DNA of 14,056 nt from CAZIRO01 sp964541595 (GCA_964541595.1 CAZIRO010000062.1:1-14056); one strand, 5' to 3'; shown: positions 1-8,948, numbered from the stretch's first letter. A program made the numbers and translations. Notes: generated by a model from the sequence alone, not told the origin.

Positions 1-1
1 G

Positions 2-880
2 GAAACCCTGGAGATCCTGCGCAGCCTCGGATACGCGGCCACCGGAGGCGCGGGCCCCCGGAAGACCCGGTTCACTCCGGAGGATGACCCGAAACGGTTG
101 TTGCCCGTTCACCGCGCGTTTATGGAGGCCGTGGCCCTGTACGGTCGGGGACATCTCGATGCGGCCATCGAGCGCATGAAAACGGTGATCAGCCAGCGAC
201 GGGATATGGTTATTGCTTATACGTACCTGGTGACGTTTTACCGGGAGAAGGGCGATTTTCGGCGGGCGATTCAGGCGGCACAGATGGGGCTTCGCGTGGC
301 GCCGGACGAGCCGGAATTACTGAGTCAACTCGGACAGGCGCTGGTCGAAGCGGGACACTACACCGAGGGTATTCGTACGCTCCGGATGGCGATAGAACGC
401 CGTGCGTTTGATGCGGACGTCTGGAACTATCTCGGTATTGCGTACTGGCAGGCCCGCCAGTGGGACCGTGCGGAACGGGCGTTTCGGCGTGCACTCGCCA
501 TTGACGATACGGACGCCATCGTATGGAACAATCTGGGTAACCTGTACATCAGTATGCAACGGTATACGGATGCCGAACAGGCGTACCGCAGGGCACTGGA
601 TATCGATCCCGCACTGGCGTCCGCGTATAACGGGATCGGCACCGCGCGTCTCGCGCAGGGGGATTGGCGCGGCGCCTATCGCGCATGGAAACAGGCGCTC
701 AAACACAATCCGGAGTACCCGCTTGCGCTGTACAATCTGGGTATGGAACTGTATCGCCGGGGACGCACACGTGAGGCACGGGAATACCTGCGGCGATATC
801 TGGAAGTTGCCGGACGGTCGATTTCCAATGAGGAGTTTCAGAAGATAGACCGGATATTACGGGAAGGGTCCCCGGAATAG
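2..880 (+). CDS. Sulfatase-fold/TPR fusion protein, C-terminal part (5' end outside window)
   Basis: The reading frame is open from the left edge, so a start at the TTG at 98 is not needed. The first visible residues include LRSLGYA (visible residues 6-12), which closes the catalytic domain of many sulfatase/alkaline-phosphatase-superfamily proteins; the sulfatase-fold gene at 9257 carries the same LRSLGY. A Pro/Gly-rich linker follows, then six consecutive 34-residue TPR units (about visible residues 69-272) preceded by a partial one. They show the W-x-x-L-G-x-x-Y and A-x-x-x-(Y/F)-x-x-A-L pattern. Fusions of an exported sulfatase-like domain with TPRs are a known architecture. The TPRs probably bind partner proteins. 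The catalytic domain is not in the window, so activity cannot be judged. The stop lies 3 bases before the next gene, a glycosyl-phosphate transferase, which suggests one operon and a role near surface-polysaccharide biology. Plain TPR protein is the alternative, but the LRSLGY end argues against it. Confidence 0.85.
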   Translation, partial: ETLEILRSLGYAATGGAGPRKTRFTPEDDPKRLLPVHRAFMEAVALYGRGHLDAAIERMKTVISQRRDMVIAYTYLVTFYREKGDFRRAIQAAQMGLRVAPDEPELLSQLGQALVEAGHYTEGIRTLRMAIERRAFDADVWNYLGIAYWQARQWDRAERAFRRALAIDDTDAIVWNNLGNLYISMQRYTDAEQAYRRALDIDPALASAYNGIGTARLAQGDWRGAYRAWKQALKHNPEYPLALYNLGMELYRRGRTREAREYLRRYLEVAGRSISNEEFQKIDRILREGSPE

Positions 881-883
881 CGC

Positions 884-2284
884 ATGACCGGGTGCGACAG
901 GTTTGCGCACGATTGGGGACGACGCATGGCCGTATCATGGCGGGCGCATATCGGCTGGATCGCCCTGTTTATGCTGGATACCGTGACCATTACGGGGCTC
1001 TACCTCCTGGCGGACGGGATCCGGCGGCACGTTCTCCCGCGGATGATTTCGGACATGCCGGAGTATCCCGCTCTCACATGGACACTCCGTCCGATCGGTC
1101 TGTTCGTATTGCCCTGGCTTATTTTCATGGCACATCAGGGACTCTATCGGGCACGGATTCCGTTTTCTCTGGAGTGGCAGCGCATCCTGCGTGCCGGGTT
1201 CTGGACGTTGTTCATGGTGGCCAGTATCGTCTTCGTTGCCCGGTTGTTTCCGCACGTTTCACGTGCGGTGGTCCTCATGCACTGGGTGTTCTGTATCGGG
1301 CTTCTGCCGCTGGTTCGCCGGGCCGGAAAGTTCGGGCTGCGGATGCTCGGGTTCTGGTCCAAACCGGTATGGGTCGTGGGGGATGCCGCGTTTCAGAGAG
1401 ATATCGTGCGGTACATTCGTCAGCATCCGGCGATCGGATGGGACCCGCGACCTGCCGCACATCTGCCGACCGCCCATGCACGGGGTACCGATCTGATTGT
1501 CCAGACGACCGTACTGCGCCGGCTCGGATGTACGGTACTCGAACTGGAACCCCGGTTTGACGAGATCTACGTGTGGGTCGGCAATCCGGAAATACTCTCC
1601 ACGAATACGGAGATCGAGATCTGGGACGGGTTCTATTTTTTACGCTCTCGCGGGGCACTCTATAAGGGGTGGAACCGGCTGGTGAAACGGGGAATGGATC
1701 TTGCGTTGCTGGGTATTTTCGCGCCGTTTGCCGGTCTGGCAACGGTGCTCATCGCACTGTGTATCAAACTGGATTCCCGGGGACCCGTGTTTTTCGCGCA
1801 TCCGCGGTTCGGCCGCGACGGTCGGCTGTTTCGGTGCTGGAAGTTCCGCACGATGTATCTCGATGCGGACGACCGGCTGGAGACCTACCTGCGGGCGCAT
1901 CCGGAGGCGCGCGAGGAGTGGCTGGCGTTCCGTAAATTGCGGGGTACGGATCCGCGGATCACCCGCGTGGGACGGTTTCTGCGGCGCTGGAGCCTCGATG
2001 AGTTACCCCAACTGTGGAACGTGGCACGCGGTGAGATGAGTTTCGTCGGACCGCGTCCGTATGCGCTCGATGAACGCGAACGTCTGGGTGCACAGGCTGC
2101 CATTATCTGGCGGGTGCGTCCCGGACTGACCGGCCTGTGGCAGACCCGGGGACGCAGTGAACTGTCATTTGACGAACGGATCCGACTGGACGTGTTTTAC
2201 GTGTATAATTGGAACATCTGGATGGACCTGGAGATCCTGATCCGGACCGTCTGGGTCATCCTGCACGGACGGGGGGCATACTGA
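884..2284 (+). CDS. Polyprenyl-phosphate glycosylphosphotransferase (WbaP/WcaJ-like), initiating exopolysaccharide synthesis
   Basis: This inner-membrane enzyme transfers a sugar-1-phosphate from a nucleotide sugar to undecaprenyl phosphate, the first membrane step of exopolysaccharide or O-antigen repeat synthesis. The N-terminal half has several hydrophobic segments (about residues 22-44, 70-84, 103-120, 129-143). A further membrane segment at about 270-295 leads into the conserved bacterial sugar transferase domain. Visible family motifs are KFRTM (320-324), the catalytic Asp-Glu pair in SLDELPQLWN (D372, E373), GEMSFVGPRP (383-392) and RPGLTGLWQ (412-420). The length of 466 residues fits the polytopic WbaP/WcaJ class. 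The middle CoA-binding-like domain looks short and diverged. Two starts are possible: ATG 884, or ATG 926, which has GGGGA about 6 bases upstream and starts closer to the first membrane helix. The sugar specificity cannot be read. wecB follows 49 bases downstream, so an N-acetyl-hexosamine-containing polymer is plausible. Confidence 0.93.
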   Translation: MTGCDRFAHDWGRRMAVSWRAHIGWIALFMLDTVTITGLYLLADGIRRHVLPRMISDMPEYPALTWTLRPIGLFVLPWLIFMAHQGLYRARIPFSLEWQRILRAGFWTLFMVASIVFVARLFPHVSRAVVLMHWVFCIGLLPLVRRAGKFGLRMLGFWSKPVWVVGDAAFQRDIVRYIRQHPAIGWDPRPAAHLPTAHARGTDLIVQTTVLRRLGCTVLELEPRFDEIYVWVGNPEILSTNTEIEIWDGFYFLRSRGALYKGWNRLVKRGMDLALLGIFAPFAGLATVLIALCIKLDSRGPVFFAHPRFGRDGRLFRCWKFRTMYLDADDRLETYLRAHPEAREEWLAFRKLRGTDPRITRVGRFLRRWSLDELPQLWNVARGEMSFVGPRPYALDERERLGAQAAIIWRVRPGLTGLWQTRGRSELSFDERIRLDVFYVYNWNIWMDLEILIRTVWVILHGRGAY

Positions 2285-2297
2285 GCGGTGTATTTCC

Positions 2298-2332
2298 GAA
2301 GTGACGTGAAGTCACGAGCGGGGGAAGTGACG
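2298..2332 (+). repeat. Short GAAGTGACG direct repeat with small inverted repeat in wecB leader
   Basis: GAAGTGACG occurs twice (2298-2306 and 2324-2332). Between them GTGAC (2301-2305) and GTCAC (2311-2315) can form a five-pair hairpin with a five-base loop. The second copy overlaps the purine-rich ribosome-binding stretch GGGGGAAG just before the GTG at 2334. It could be a leftover of a GTGACGAG-type intergenic tandem repeat or a translational control element. Neither is shown by the sequence alone. Confidence 0.4.
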
Positions 2333-2333
2333 A

Positions 2334-3488
2334 GTGCGGGGTGTGCGCGCGATGAAGCGACAGATCTTTGTGGTCATGGGAACGCGCCCGGAGGCGATTA
2401 AACTCGCACCGATCGTGCACGCACTGCGTGCCCGGTCGGATCGGTTTGCCGTCTTTGTCTGCGCCACCGCACAGCACCGTGAAATGCTCGATAGTGTGCT
2501 GGATATCTTTCAGATTGCGGTCGACGCGGACCTGAACGTGATGCAGGACAACCAGTCCCCAAGTCAGGTCGCGGCGGCCATTTTTGCCGCGTTGGAACCG
2601 TTGCTGCTGGACGTGCGTCCCGACTGGGTGGTGGTGCAGGGAGACACGACGACCGTGGCGATTGCAGCCCTGGCGGCATACTACTGCGGGTTTCGCGTCG
2701 CTCACGTCGAAGCGGGGCTGCGGACGCATGACAAATGGCAACCGTTCCCGGAAGAGATCAATCGCCGGGTCACCGGTGCCATCGCCGACCTGCATTTCGC
2801 GCCGACCCCACAGGCGCGCGAAAATCTGTTGCGGGAAAACATTCCCCCGGAACGGATTCTCGTGACCGGGAACCCGGTGATCGATGCACTGCATATGGTG
2901 TTGCGATATCCGGAACCGGATCATCCGGTGTTTCGGCAGATCGATCCGGCCCGTCGGCTGATCCTGGTCACCGCGCATCGTCGTGAAAACTTCGGTGAGC
3001 CACTGGAACGGATCTGTCGCGCGTTGTATACGGTGGCCACGCGGTTTGCGGGAGATGTCCAGATTGTCTATCCCGTGCATATGAACCCGAACGTCTGGCA
3101 GCCTGTACATGCCCGATTGGGAAGTGTGCCGAACATTGTGCTGGTACCTCCGGTGGATTATTGTACGCTTGCACACCTCATGCGGCGGGCATACCTGATC
3201 GTGACGGATTCCGGCGGTATTCAGGAGGAGGCGCCCAGTCTCGGGAAACCCGTGATCGTGCTGCGTGAGGTCACGGAACGGCCGGAAGCCGTGCGGGCCG
3301 GAACCGTACGGTTGGTCGGTACCGACGACATTCGGATCGTCGCGGAGATCACCCGACTGCTCACGGATGCGGGCGCGTATGCGACCATGGCGCATGCCGT
3401 GAATCCGTATGGGGATGGCCATGCGGCGGAACGTATCGTACGGGCGCTCGCGGGTGAACCTGTAGAACCCTTCCGGGGTCCGGCATGA
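2334..3488 (+). CDS. wecB: UDP-N-acetylglucosamine 2-epimerase (non-hydrolysing)
   Basis: The enzyme interconverts UDP-GlcNAc and UDP-ManNAc in the cytoplasm, supplying ManNAc or its oxidised form for surface polysaccharide. Family signatures run through the whole protein: GTRPEAIKLAP near the N-terminus, QGDTTT, HVEAGLRT, FPEEINR, VTAHRREN with its catalytic His, and SDSGGIQEEAP followed by G-K-P and ERPEA near the C-terminus. The length (384 residues from GTG 2334, or 378 from ATG 2352) is normal for the family. GTG 2334 has a purine-rich GGGGGAAG seven bases upstream. ATG 2352 begins exactly where family homology starts (MKRQIFVVMGTRPE) but has a poorer ribosome site, so the start is undecided. 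The gene sits downstream of the initiating glycosylphosphotransferase on the same strand and presumably feeds the same polysaccharide pathway. All key motifs appear intact. Confidence 0.95.
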   Translation: MRGVRAMKRQIFVVMGTRPEAIKLAPIVHALRARSDRFAVFVCATAQHREMLDSVLDIFQIAVDADLNVMQDNQSPSQVAAAIFAALEPLLLDVRPDWVVVQGDTTTVAIAALAAYYCGFRVAHVEAGLRTHDKWQPFPEEINRRVTGAIADLHFAPTPQARENLLRENIPPERILVTGNPVIDALHMVLRYPEPDHPVFRQIDPARRLILVTAHRRENFGEPLERICRALYTVATRFAGDVQIVYPVHMNPNVWQPVHARLGSVPNIVLVPPVDYCTLAHLMRRAYLIVTDSGGIQEEAPSLGKPVIVLREVTERPEAVRAGTVRLVGTDDIRIVAEITRLLTDAGAYATMAHAVNPYGDGHAAERIVRALAGEPVEPFRGPA

Positions 3489-3502
3489 TCTGGCCGGTTT
3501 TT
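3480..3502 (+). terminator. Probable intrinsic terminator after wecB
   Basis: CCGGC (3480-3484) pairs with GCCGG (3493-3497) around an eight-base loop and is followed directly by five Ts. The wecB stop codon lies inside the loop. The stem is short but entirely G-C. On the opposite strand there is no T-run, so it would not stop copA transcription arriving from the right. Confidence 0.45.
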
Positions 3503-3513
3503 CCACTTCCGGA

Positions 3514-6168
3514 TCATCCATCCCGTAACGGGCGTCTGCGCAGTCGCAGGGAGTTCGTTACCACACTGACGGAACTCATCGCCATGGCCGCGGCGGCAAT
3601 GCTCGGGTGCAGTCGCAGATGCAGCCACGGGTAGAGCACACCGGCCGCGATCGGGATGGCCAGCACGTTGTATACGAACGAGAAGAACAGGTTCTGCCGG
3701 ATGGTACGCATCGTCTGGCGCGCGAGGCATAACGCCTGTACGATACCGCGCAGGTCGTTCCGCATGAGCACGATCTCACCGGCTTCGACGGCAATGTCGG
3801 TTCCGCGTCCCATGGCGATGCCGACGTCCGCCTGCACGAGTGCGGGTGCATCGTTGATCCCGTCCCCCACCATGGCGACCGTGTGTCCGTCCTGCTGGAG
3901 CGCAGCGATGACATGTGCCTTCTCGTGCGGCAAAACCCGGGACCGAACGTCGTCCATCCCGAGTTCGGCGGCGATCCGATGCGCCGTTGCCGGGATGTCT
4001 CCGGTGATCATGACCGTGCGGATCTGCATGCGATGCAGTTCCCGGATGACATGCGCCGCTTCCGGTCGAACGGTATCGGCTACTGTGATGATCCCCACGG
4101 GCTGATCGTCGACGATGACAATCACGGGAGTTTCCCCCCGGCTCCCCAGTGCTCGTGCACGGTCACGGACGTGTACTGCGGAGGGAACGCCCTCCCCGAG
4201 GTCGTCCAGGAGATCGACGGCGCCGACCCGAACGGTATGGCCGTGTACAGTACCGAAAGCGCCCCGTCCCGGTTCGATATGAAACGCCTGCACCGGCGGA
4301 ATCGGTATTCCGGAAGACTTTGCAGCGGCCACGATAGCCCGGGCGATCGGGTGTTCGCTCGCCTGTTCCACGGCCGCTGCCCACTGCAGGACGTCCCGAT
4401 CCGTGCGATCCCCGAGGGGTTCGATATGGTGAACGGCCAGTTGGCCCTGGGTCAGGGTCCCCGTCTTGTCCAGAACCACGGTATCCACACGGTGGGCTTT
4501 TTCAAACGTTTCCGCATTTTTGATCAGGATGCCCATTGTGGCCCCCCGACCGATACCGACGACCACTGCCGTCGGTGTGGCCAATCCGAGTGCGCATGGA
4601 CACGCAATAATGAGTACGGCAATGGCGCTGACCAGGGCGTGGTTCAATCGCGGTTCCGGTCCCCACAGGTACCAGACAACAAACGTCAGCGCCGCAATGC
4701 TCAATACCGCAGGAACGAATACTGCACTGATCCGGTCCGCGAGCCGTTGAATGGGTGCTTTGGTTGCCTGCGCGCGCTCGACCAGGCGGATCATCCGTTG
4801 CAGGACCGTACCTTCCCCGACCTGGGTGGCGTGGATGGTCAGTTGACCCGTCAGGTTTAACGTACCGGAGATGACCGGGTCACCGGGGTGTTTGTCTACG
4901 GGGACGCTTTCCCCGGTGATCGCGGATTCGTCAACGGTGGAAAAACCGTCCACGACGGTACCGTCCACCGGAATACGTTCTCCCGGACGCACGATCAGGC
5001 GATCGTCGATCCGGATCTGTTCCACCGGCACGTCTTCAATGCGGCCGTCGCGTTGGACCCGGGCTGTGGCCGGCTGGATGGAGAGGAGTTTCTGAAGCGT
5101 TTCCCCGGTTCGGGAACGGGCACGGGTTTCCAGAGTGCGTCCGAGGAGGATCAGGGTGACGATCATGGCGGAGGTATCAAAATACGTGTGCGGTGCGACA
5201 CCGGCAGCGCGACTGATTCCCGGCCAGAGGGTAACGGCACAACTATACGTGAAGGCCGTCAGTGTGGACAGGGCCACGAGGGTGTTCATATCGGCAGAAC
5301 CCCGGCGCGCGACGTTCCAGGCACCACGCAGGAACGGCCAGCCGGCCCAGAACTGAACGGGGAATGCCAGGATCATCGCCAGTACGTTGACCCAACCGGT
5401 CGGCAGCGGAATGTGCCACCCGACCATACCGGGAACGATGAGGACCATGAGCGGAAAGGTGAACCCGAGCGCGATCCATAACCGCCGTCGATAGTCCCGG
5501 TACTCCCGTTCGATCCATGCCGTCGGGGACAGGCGGGTTTCCAGGATCGTGGCCGTATATCCCGTACGTGTGATGGCCGCCCGCAGATCGTCCTTCCGCA
5601 CGATGCCCGGGATGACTTCAAGGACGATATCGCCGGCAGCCATATCGACGTGAACCCGGACGACACCCGGACACGCGTACAGTGCACGCTCGATGCGCTC
5701 CACGCCGGACGCGTCCACCAGGCCCTCCAGATGCATGCGCCATTCTGCCGTACCCACATCGTATCCGCGGCGGCGTACGGCCGCGACAAGCGCTGCCGTC
5801 GGTACGGAATCCGTAACTTCTATGCGCGCCAGGTGAGTGGGAAGGGAGACTTCAACCCGCACGACACCGGGAACGTCTTTGAGTGCGTTTTCCACGTTGT
5901 ACACGCAGGACGCACAGTGCATGCCGCGAATGGGCACCGTCCAGACGGTGGGCGTGGCCGATGTCGTGAGGGAAGGCGCGGCGATCGGGGGTTCCGACGC
6001 GGTCGGTTGCGGAACCTGCGATGCGCGTCCGGTGATGAATGCCGTCATGCAGTCTGCGGAACAGAAGTAGTATTTCACTCCCTGACGCGTGAGCACATAC
6101 CGGGTCTGTTGCGCATCCAGCGTCTGTCCACAGACGGGATCATGGACGCGCGTGGTCGCTGTCGTCAT
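3514..6168 (-). CDS. copA: Cu+-exporting P1B-type ATPase with N-terminal YHS domain
   Basis: This ATP-driven pump moves Cu+ out of the cytoplasm. The 884-residue protein has, in order: a YHS/TRASH-like domain (about 8-47, DPVCG and C-x-x-x-C); a heavy-metal-associated domain with GMHCASC (82-88); a second domain of the same fold (about 143-212) in which C-x-x-C is replaced by DASG (152-155); and the membrane and catalytic core. The core shows TGES (418-421), CPC (523-525) in the metal channel, phosphorylated Asp in DKTGT (567-571), HP (606-607) and GDGIND (768-773). Y833-N834 and M862-x-x-S865-S866 in the last two helices are the Cu+ (P1B-1) signature rather than that of Zn or Co pumps. The ATG at 6168 is preceded by AAGGTGG at good spacing. 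The gene converges on wecB, 25 bases apart. No CueR or CsoR gene and no clear copper operator were seen nearby. Silver export is a possible side activity. Confidence 0.95.
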   Translation of the reverse strand: MTTATTRVHDPVCGQTLDAQQTRYVLTRQGVKYYFCSADCMTAFITGRASQVPQPTASEPPIAAPSLTTSATPTVWTVPIRGMHCASCVYNVENALKDVPGVVRVEVSLPTHLARIEVTDSVPTAALVAAVRRRGYDVGTAEWRMHLEGLVDASGVERIERALYACPGVVRVHVDMAAGDIVLEVIPGIVRKDDLRAAITRTGYTATILETRLSPTAWIEREYRDYRRRLWIALGFTFPLMVLIVPGMVGWHIPLPTGWVNVLAMILAFPVQFWAGWPFLRGAWNVARRGSADMNTLVALSTLTAFTYSCAVTLWPGISRAAGVAPHTYFDTSAMIVTLILLGRTLETRARSRTGETLQKLLSIQPATARVQRDGRIEDVPVEQIRIDDRLIVRPGERIPVDGTVVDGFSTVDESAITGESVPVDKHPGDPVISGTLNLTGQLTIHATQVGEGTVLQRMIRLVERAQATKAPIQRLADRISAVFVPAVLSIAALTFVVWYLWGPEPRLNHALVSAIAVLIIACPCALGLATPTAVVVGIGRGATMGILIKNAETFEKAHRVDTVVLDKTGTLTQGQLAVHHIEPLGDRTDRDVLQWAAAVEQASEHPIARAIVAAAKSSGIPIPPVQAFHIEPGRGAFGTVHGHTVRVGAVDLLDDLGEGVPSAVHVRDRARALGSRGETPVIVIVDDQPVGIITVADTVRPEAAHVIRELHRMQIRTVMITGDIPATAHRIAAELGMDDVRSRVLPHEKAHVIAALQQDGHTVAMVGDGINDAPALVQADVGIAMGRGTDIAVEAGEIVLMRNDLRGIVQALCLARQTMRTIRQNLFFSFVYNVLAIPIAAGVLYPWLHLRLHPSIAAAAMAMSSVSVVTNSLRLRRRPLRDG

Positions 6169-6363
6169 GATCGTCCACCTTACCGCAGGATCGGGGTCAT
6201 CCTATTGTAATCCGCACGGCAACGTGAAGCGAACGGACAGCAGGGATACATTTTGAATCGCGTGGAAGTATACACACCGGACGCAACCGGTTTTCGGGTC
6301 ATCCAGTTACCCAGCCCGCTCCCGTGCGTCCCCGCGGTTCGTTGTTCGCAATCCGGAATTTGC
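6169..6363. other. Intergenic region upstream of copA
   Basis: These 195 bases separate the start of copA from the end of the peptidase gene, both on the - strand. A -10-like TACAAT lies on the - strand at 6209-6204, about 36 bases before the copA start, but no convincing -35 hexamer is at the usual distance. GGATGACCC occurs twice on the - strand. ACCGG/CCGGT (6276-6280, 6287-6291) forms a small inverted repeat. Nothing matches a known copper-regulator operator well enough to call. No RNA gene or small ORF is convincing here. Confidence 0.4.
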
Positions 6364-8901
6364 CTATGCCGCCGCCCGCCGCGCACGCTTGCGTTCGAGC
6401 CGTTCGATAAATCGAATGGCCGTGGTGCGCAGGCGATAGTTCGGTTCGGAACGGATCACCCGTTCCATCGCCGTGCGGCTGCGCGCGTGACCGCGCTGGG
6501 CCACCGTGCGGATGGCTGCTGCACGCACACGGTATACGGGATCGAACATGTACCGTTCTAGGAAAGCGGTCAGTTCCGTATCGTCCGGATCGAGTTTGCC
6601 GAGGGTTTCAATCGCCGCGATCCGCGCGTATACGGGATGGCCCGGCCGGGTCCAGGTTTTGAGCAACTGGCGTACGCGTTTTGGCCGGTCGTCTTTCAGA
6701 TCGGCGAGTGCCCGCAGGGCCGCACTCTGGATGCGGTCGAGGTGCGCAGGCTCTTTCAGACCGCGTTCGATCCACTTCCATGCACGTGTTTTCTGCCATT
6801 TGACCAGGGTGCGGATAATGGCCGCGCGGACACCGTATACCGGTTCACGGTCGTACATTTCTGCCAGACGACGTGCGATGCGGGCGTCCGGTTCCAGATC
6901 GCGCAGGGCGGTGATCACGGCACGACGGACACGGGCATCCGGATCATCCAGTCCCCGTTCGAGTGCCCGGACGGCATCCACGTGTTCCGTTTTACCCAGA
7001 GCCGATGCGATTTCCATCCGGACCCCGTAAAACGGTTCCTGCGTCAGTGCGTCAGCGAGTGCGCGTACGGCGTCCGCATCACCGATCTTGCCGAGTTCTC
7101 GCGCAGCAACCGCACGGTCGAATACGGACGCGGCATGGTGCAGTTGTTCGCTCCACTCGTCCACGGATTTTTCCCAGATCTGTTCCATCAACCAGTTGCG
7201 TCCCGGGTCGAGCAGGATCATCCGGGGCGGCGCGTCCAGGGGAAACCGAAACGTTTCTGATTTCCGGGAGATCCGGATGGGAAACGACCGTTTCCCCTGA
7301 TCGGTGGTCACTTCCAGGGTGGTGGCAAAACGAAAGATCGGGATCCATGGCCCCGTATCCTGAACCTGTTCGATGTCCACGACCAGTTCCTTGCGCAGGG
7401 GATCCCATCGATGGCGAATCTGCAGTTTCGGATGACCCGCCCGGTAGATCCACTGGTCAAAAAACGCGGTCAGGTCCCGGCCGGTCGCCTCTTCCAGGGC
7501 CTCGCGCAGATCCCGCGTTTCCACAGTTTGCGCAGCGAATTTCCGGACATAATGCCGAATGCCTTTCCAGAACAGCGATTCGCCCAGATACGTGCGGAGT
7601 GCGTGCAGAATCGACGCGCCTTTCGGATACGTGTGACGGTCAAACATGTCGTCCGGATAGGTGTAGACGTTCCAGACAATGGGACGCTGATACCGTTTGG
7701 CCTCGTTGATGTATGAATTCCACCAGCCCCATCGCGACCAGTCGTAATGGTCTGGACCGCGATCATGACCGAACCACACGCCGGTCATGAATGTGGCAAA
7801 ACTCTCGTTCAGCCAGAGGTGTGCCCAGTGTTCACAGGTGAGCAGGTCTCCGAACCATTGATGCGCGAGTTCATGCGCCACGAGCCCGTCACTCTGGAAT
7901 TCCGGATGCGCACGTTCATCATGCAGGGTTTCGACCCAGAGTGTCGTTGCCGAGATATTCTCCATGCCGCCGAACGTGAAGTTGTACACCGTCGTCTGGG
8001 CATACTTCTCGTAGGGGTATCGGTATCCGGTGGTTTCGGAAAAGAAGGCGAGCATCGCCGGAGTTTTGGCAAAAGAACGGCGCACGTCGGTTTCTGTAAA
8101 TCCCCTGGGAACGTAATACTCGACGGGGATACCCTCCCAGGTGTCCGTGAATTTCTGGAACTCGCCGATGACGACCGAAATGAGGTACGGCACGTGAGGC
8201 ACGGATTCCTTCCAGTGAAACGTCTGCCAGCCGCGATCCGGCGCCGGCGTGACCTCGATCAATCGGCCGTTTGCAATGGCCATCATCGGTACCGGAACTG
8301 TCCAGTAGGATTCCGTGGTGAACCGTTCGTTCGGCGCGTCATGGATGGGCAACCAGAAGTGGTGGTCAATGGCCTCACCCTGAGACCATACCTGTACCGG
8401 CCAGTCGGGATGCACGTCCGGTCCGACAAAGTACAGTCCCCTTTGCGGGTGACCATGGTATGTGATCTGCACCTCTACGGTTGCGCCCGCGGGGAGCGGA
8501 TCGGCCCATTCCATGACGAGTTGTTCCTGATAATGCGTGTGCCGCACGGGTTGACCGTTCAGTGTGACCGCATCGATCGACAGATCGGGGCCGGCGTCCA
8601 GGGTCCACTTCCGGAGATCCGGCCAGAGTACGGTACCCCGGTAGATGACCGATCCCTCGATGGACCGTTGCATGGGGTCCACTTTCAGGCGCAGTACCAT
8701 GTGTTCGATATCGACCGGGCGATCGGGTGGATAGTCCGGTCGTGCCCGTTGCGTCAGGAATGCCGCCATGGGTCCCTGCCAGGGATTCGGAAACAGGGCC
8801 GGTGGTCCATCGTTTCGGGCCGGTCGGGGGTGGACAGACGCCGCAAGTATGCAGAAACCGATACTCCATCCCAGCACCAGCCGGCGGATACGGGCGGTCA
8901 T
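6364..8901 (-). CDS. Exported M1-family zinc aminopeptidase with C-terminal HEAT repeats
   Basis: This is a metallopeptidase that would remove N-terminal amino acids from peptides outside the cytoplasm. From the ATG at 8901 (845 residues) the N-terminus looks like a signal peptide: RIRR, then a hydrophobic run to about residue 22. The M1 beta-sandwich domain covers about 60-250. The catalytic domain has the exopeptidase motif GGMEN (311-315), HELAH zinc ligands (343-347) with the third ligand E366 in WLNE, and the transition-state Tyr (Y425 in YPKG). A beta domain ends near 575. From about 585 to 840 comes a run of roughly 30-residue helical repeats (VRALADAL, VRRAVITALRDL, VRAAAIRTV) typical of HEAT repeats, in place of the usual ERAP1-like C-terminal domain. 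All catalytic residues are present. The frame extends upstream to 9294, but that stretch is repeat DNA encoding low-complexity sequence. ATG 8901 has a strong ribosome site and begins the signal peptide. Confidence 0.93.
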   Translation of the reverse strand: MTARIRRLVLGWSIGFCILAASVHPRPARNDGPPALFPNPWQGPMAAFLTQRARPDYPPDRPVDIEHMVLRLKVDPMQRSIEGSVIYRGTVLWPDLRKWTLDAGPDLSIDAVTLNGQPVRHTHYQEQLVMEWADPLPAGATVEVQITYHGHPQRGLYFVGPDVHPDWPVQVWSQGEAIDHHFWLPIHDAPNERFTTESYWTVPVPMMAIANGRLIEVTPAPDRGWQTFHWKESVPHVPYLISVVIGEFQKFTDTWEGIPVEYYVPRGFTETDVRRSFAKTPAMLAFFSETTGYRYPYEKYAQTTVYNFTFGGMENISATTLWVETLHDERAHPEFQSDGLVAHELAHQWFGDLLTCEHWAHLWLNESFATFMTGVWFGHDRGPDHYDWSRWGWWNSYINEAKRYQRPIVWNVYTYPDDMFDRHTYPKGASILHALRTYLGESLFWKGIRHYVRKFAAQTVETRDLREALEEATGRDLTAFFDQWIYRAGHPKLQIRHRWDPLRKELVVDIEQVQDTGPWIPIFRFATTLEVTTDQGKRSFPIRISRKSETFRFPLDAPPRMILLDPGRNWLMEQIWEKSVDEWSEQLHHAASVFDRAVAARELGKIGDADAVRALADALTQEPFYGVRMEIASALGKTEHVDAVRALERGLDDPDARVRRAVITALRDLEPDARIARRLAEMYDREPVYGVRAAIIRTLVKWQKTRAWKWIERGLKEPAHLDRIQSAALRALADLKDDRPKRVRQLLKTWTRPGHPVYARIAAIETLGKLDPDDTELTAFLERYMFDPVYRVRAAAIRTVAQRGHARSRTAMERVIRSEPNYRLRTTAIRFIERLERKRARRAAA

Positions 8902-8905
8902 GGAT

Positions 8906-8913
8906 CCCCTCCC
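8906..8913 (-). promoter_or_regulatory. Ribosome-binding site fixing the peptidase start
   Basis: On the - strand GGGAGGGG lies four bases before the ATG at 8901. This decides for 8901 over the upstream in-frame start at 9294, which lies in the sulfatase-fold coding region and would translate repeat DNA. Confidence 0.75.
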
Positions 8914-8948
8914 AGTATGCAGGTGTATGTCCTGACACCAGTGCATCC

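Noticed and set aside
98..880. Free-standing TPR protein starting at TTG 98
   Set aside because: The frame is open to position 2, and its first residues carry LRSLGY, the end of a sulfatase-type domain.
2256..3521. 421-residue open frame antisense to wecB
   Set aside because: It is a shadow of the high-GC wecB gene, with His/Arg-rich unstructured sequence and no family motif.
3883..4860. 325-residue open frame antisense to copA
   Set aside because: It is a shadow of copA, with composition unlike a real protein and no motif.
6204..6232. Copper-responsive promoter/operator of copA
   Set aside because: Only a -10-like TACAAT is visible. No CueR- or CsoR-type dyad and no fitting -35 were found.
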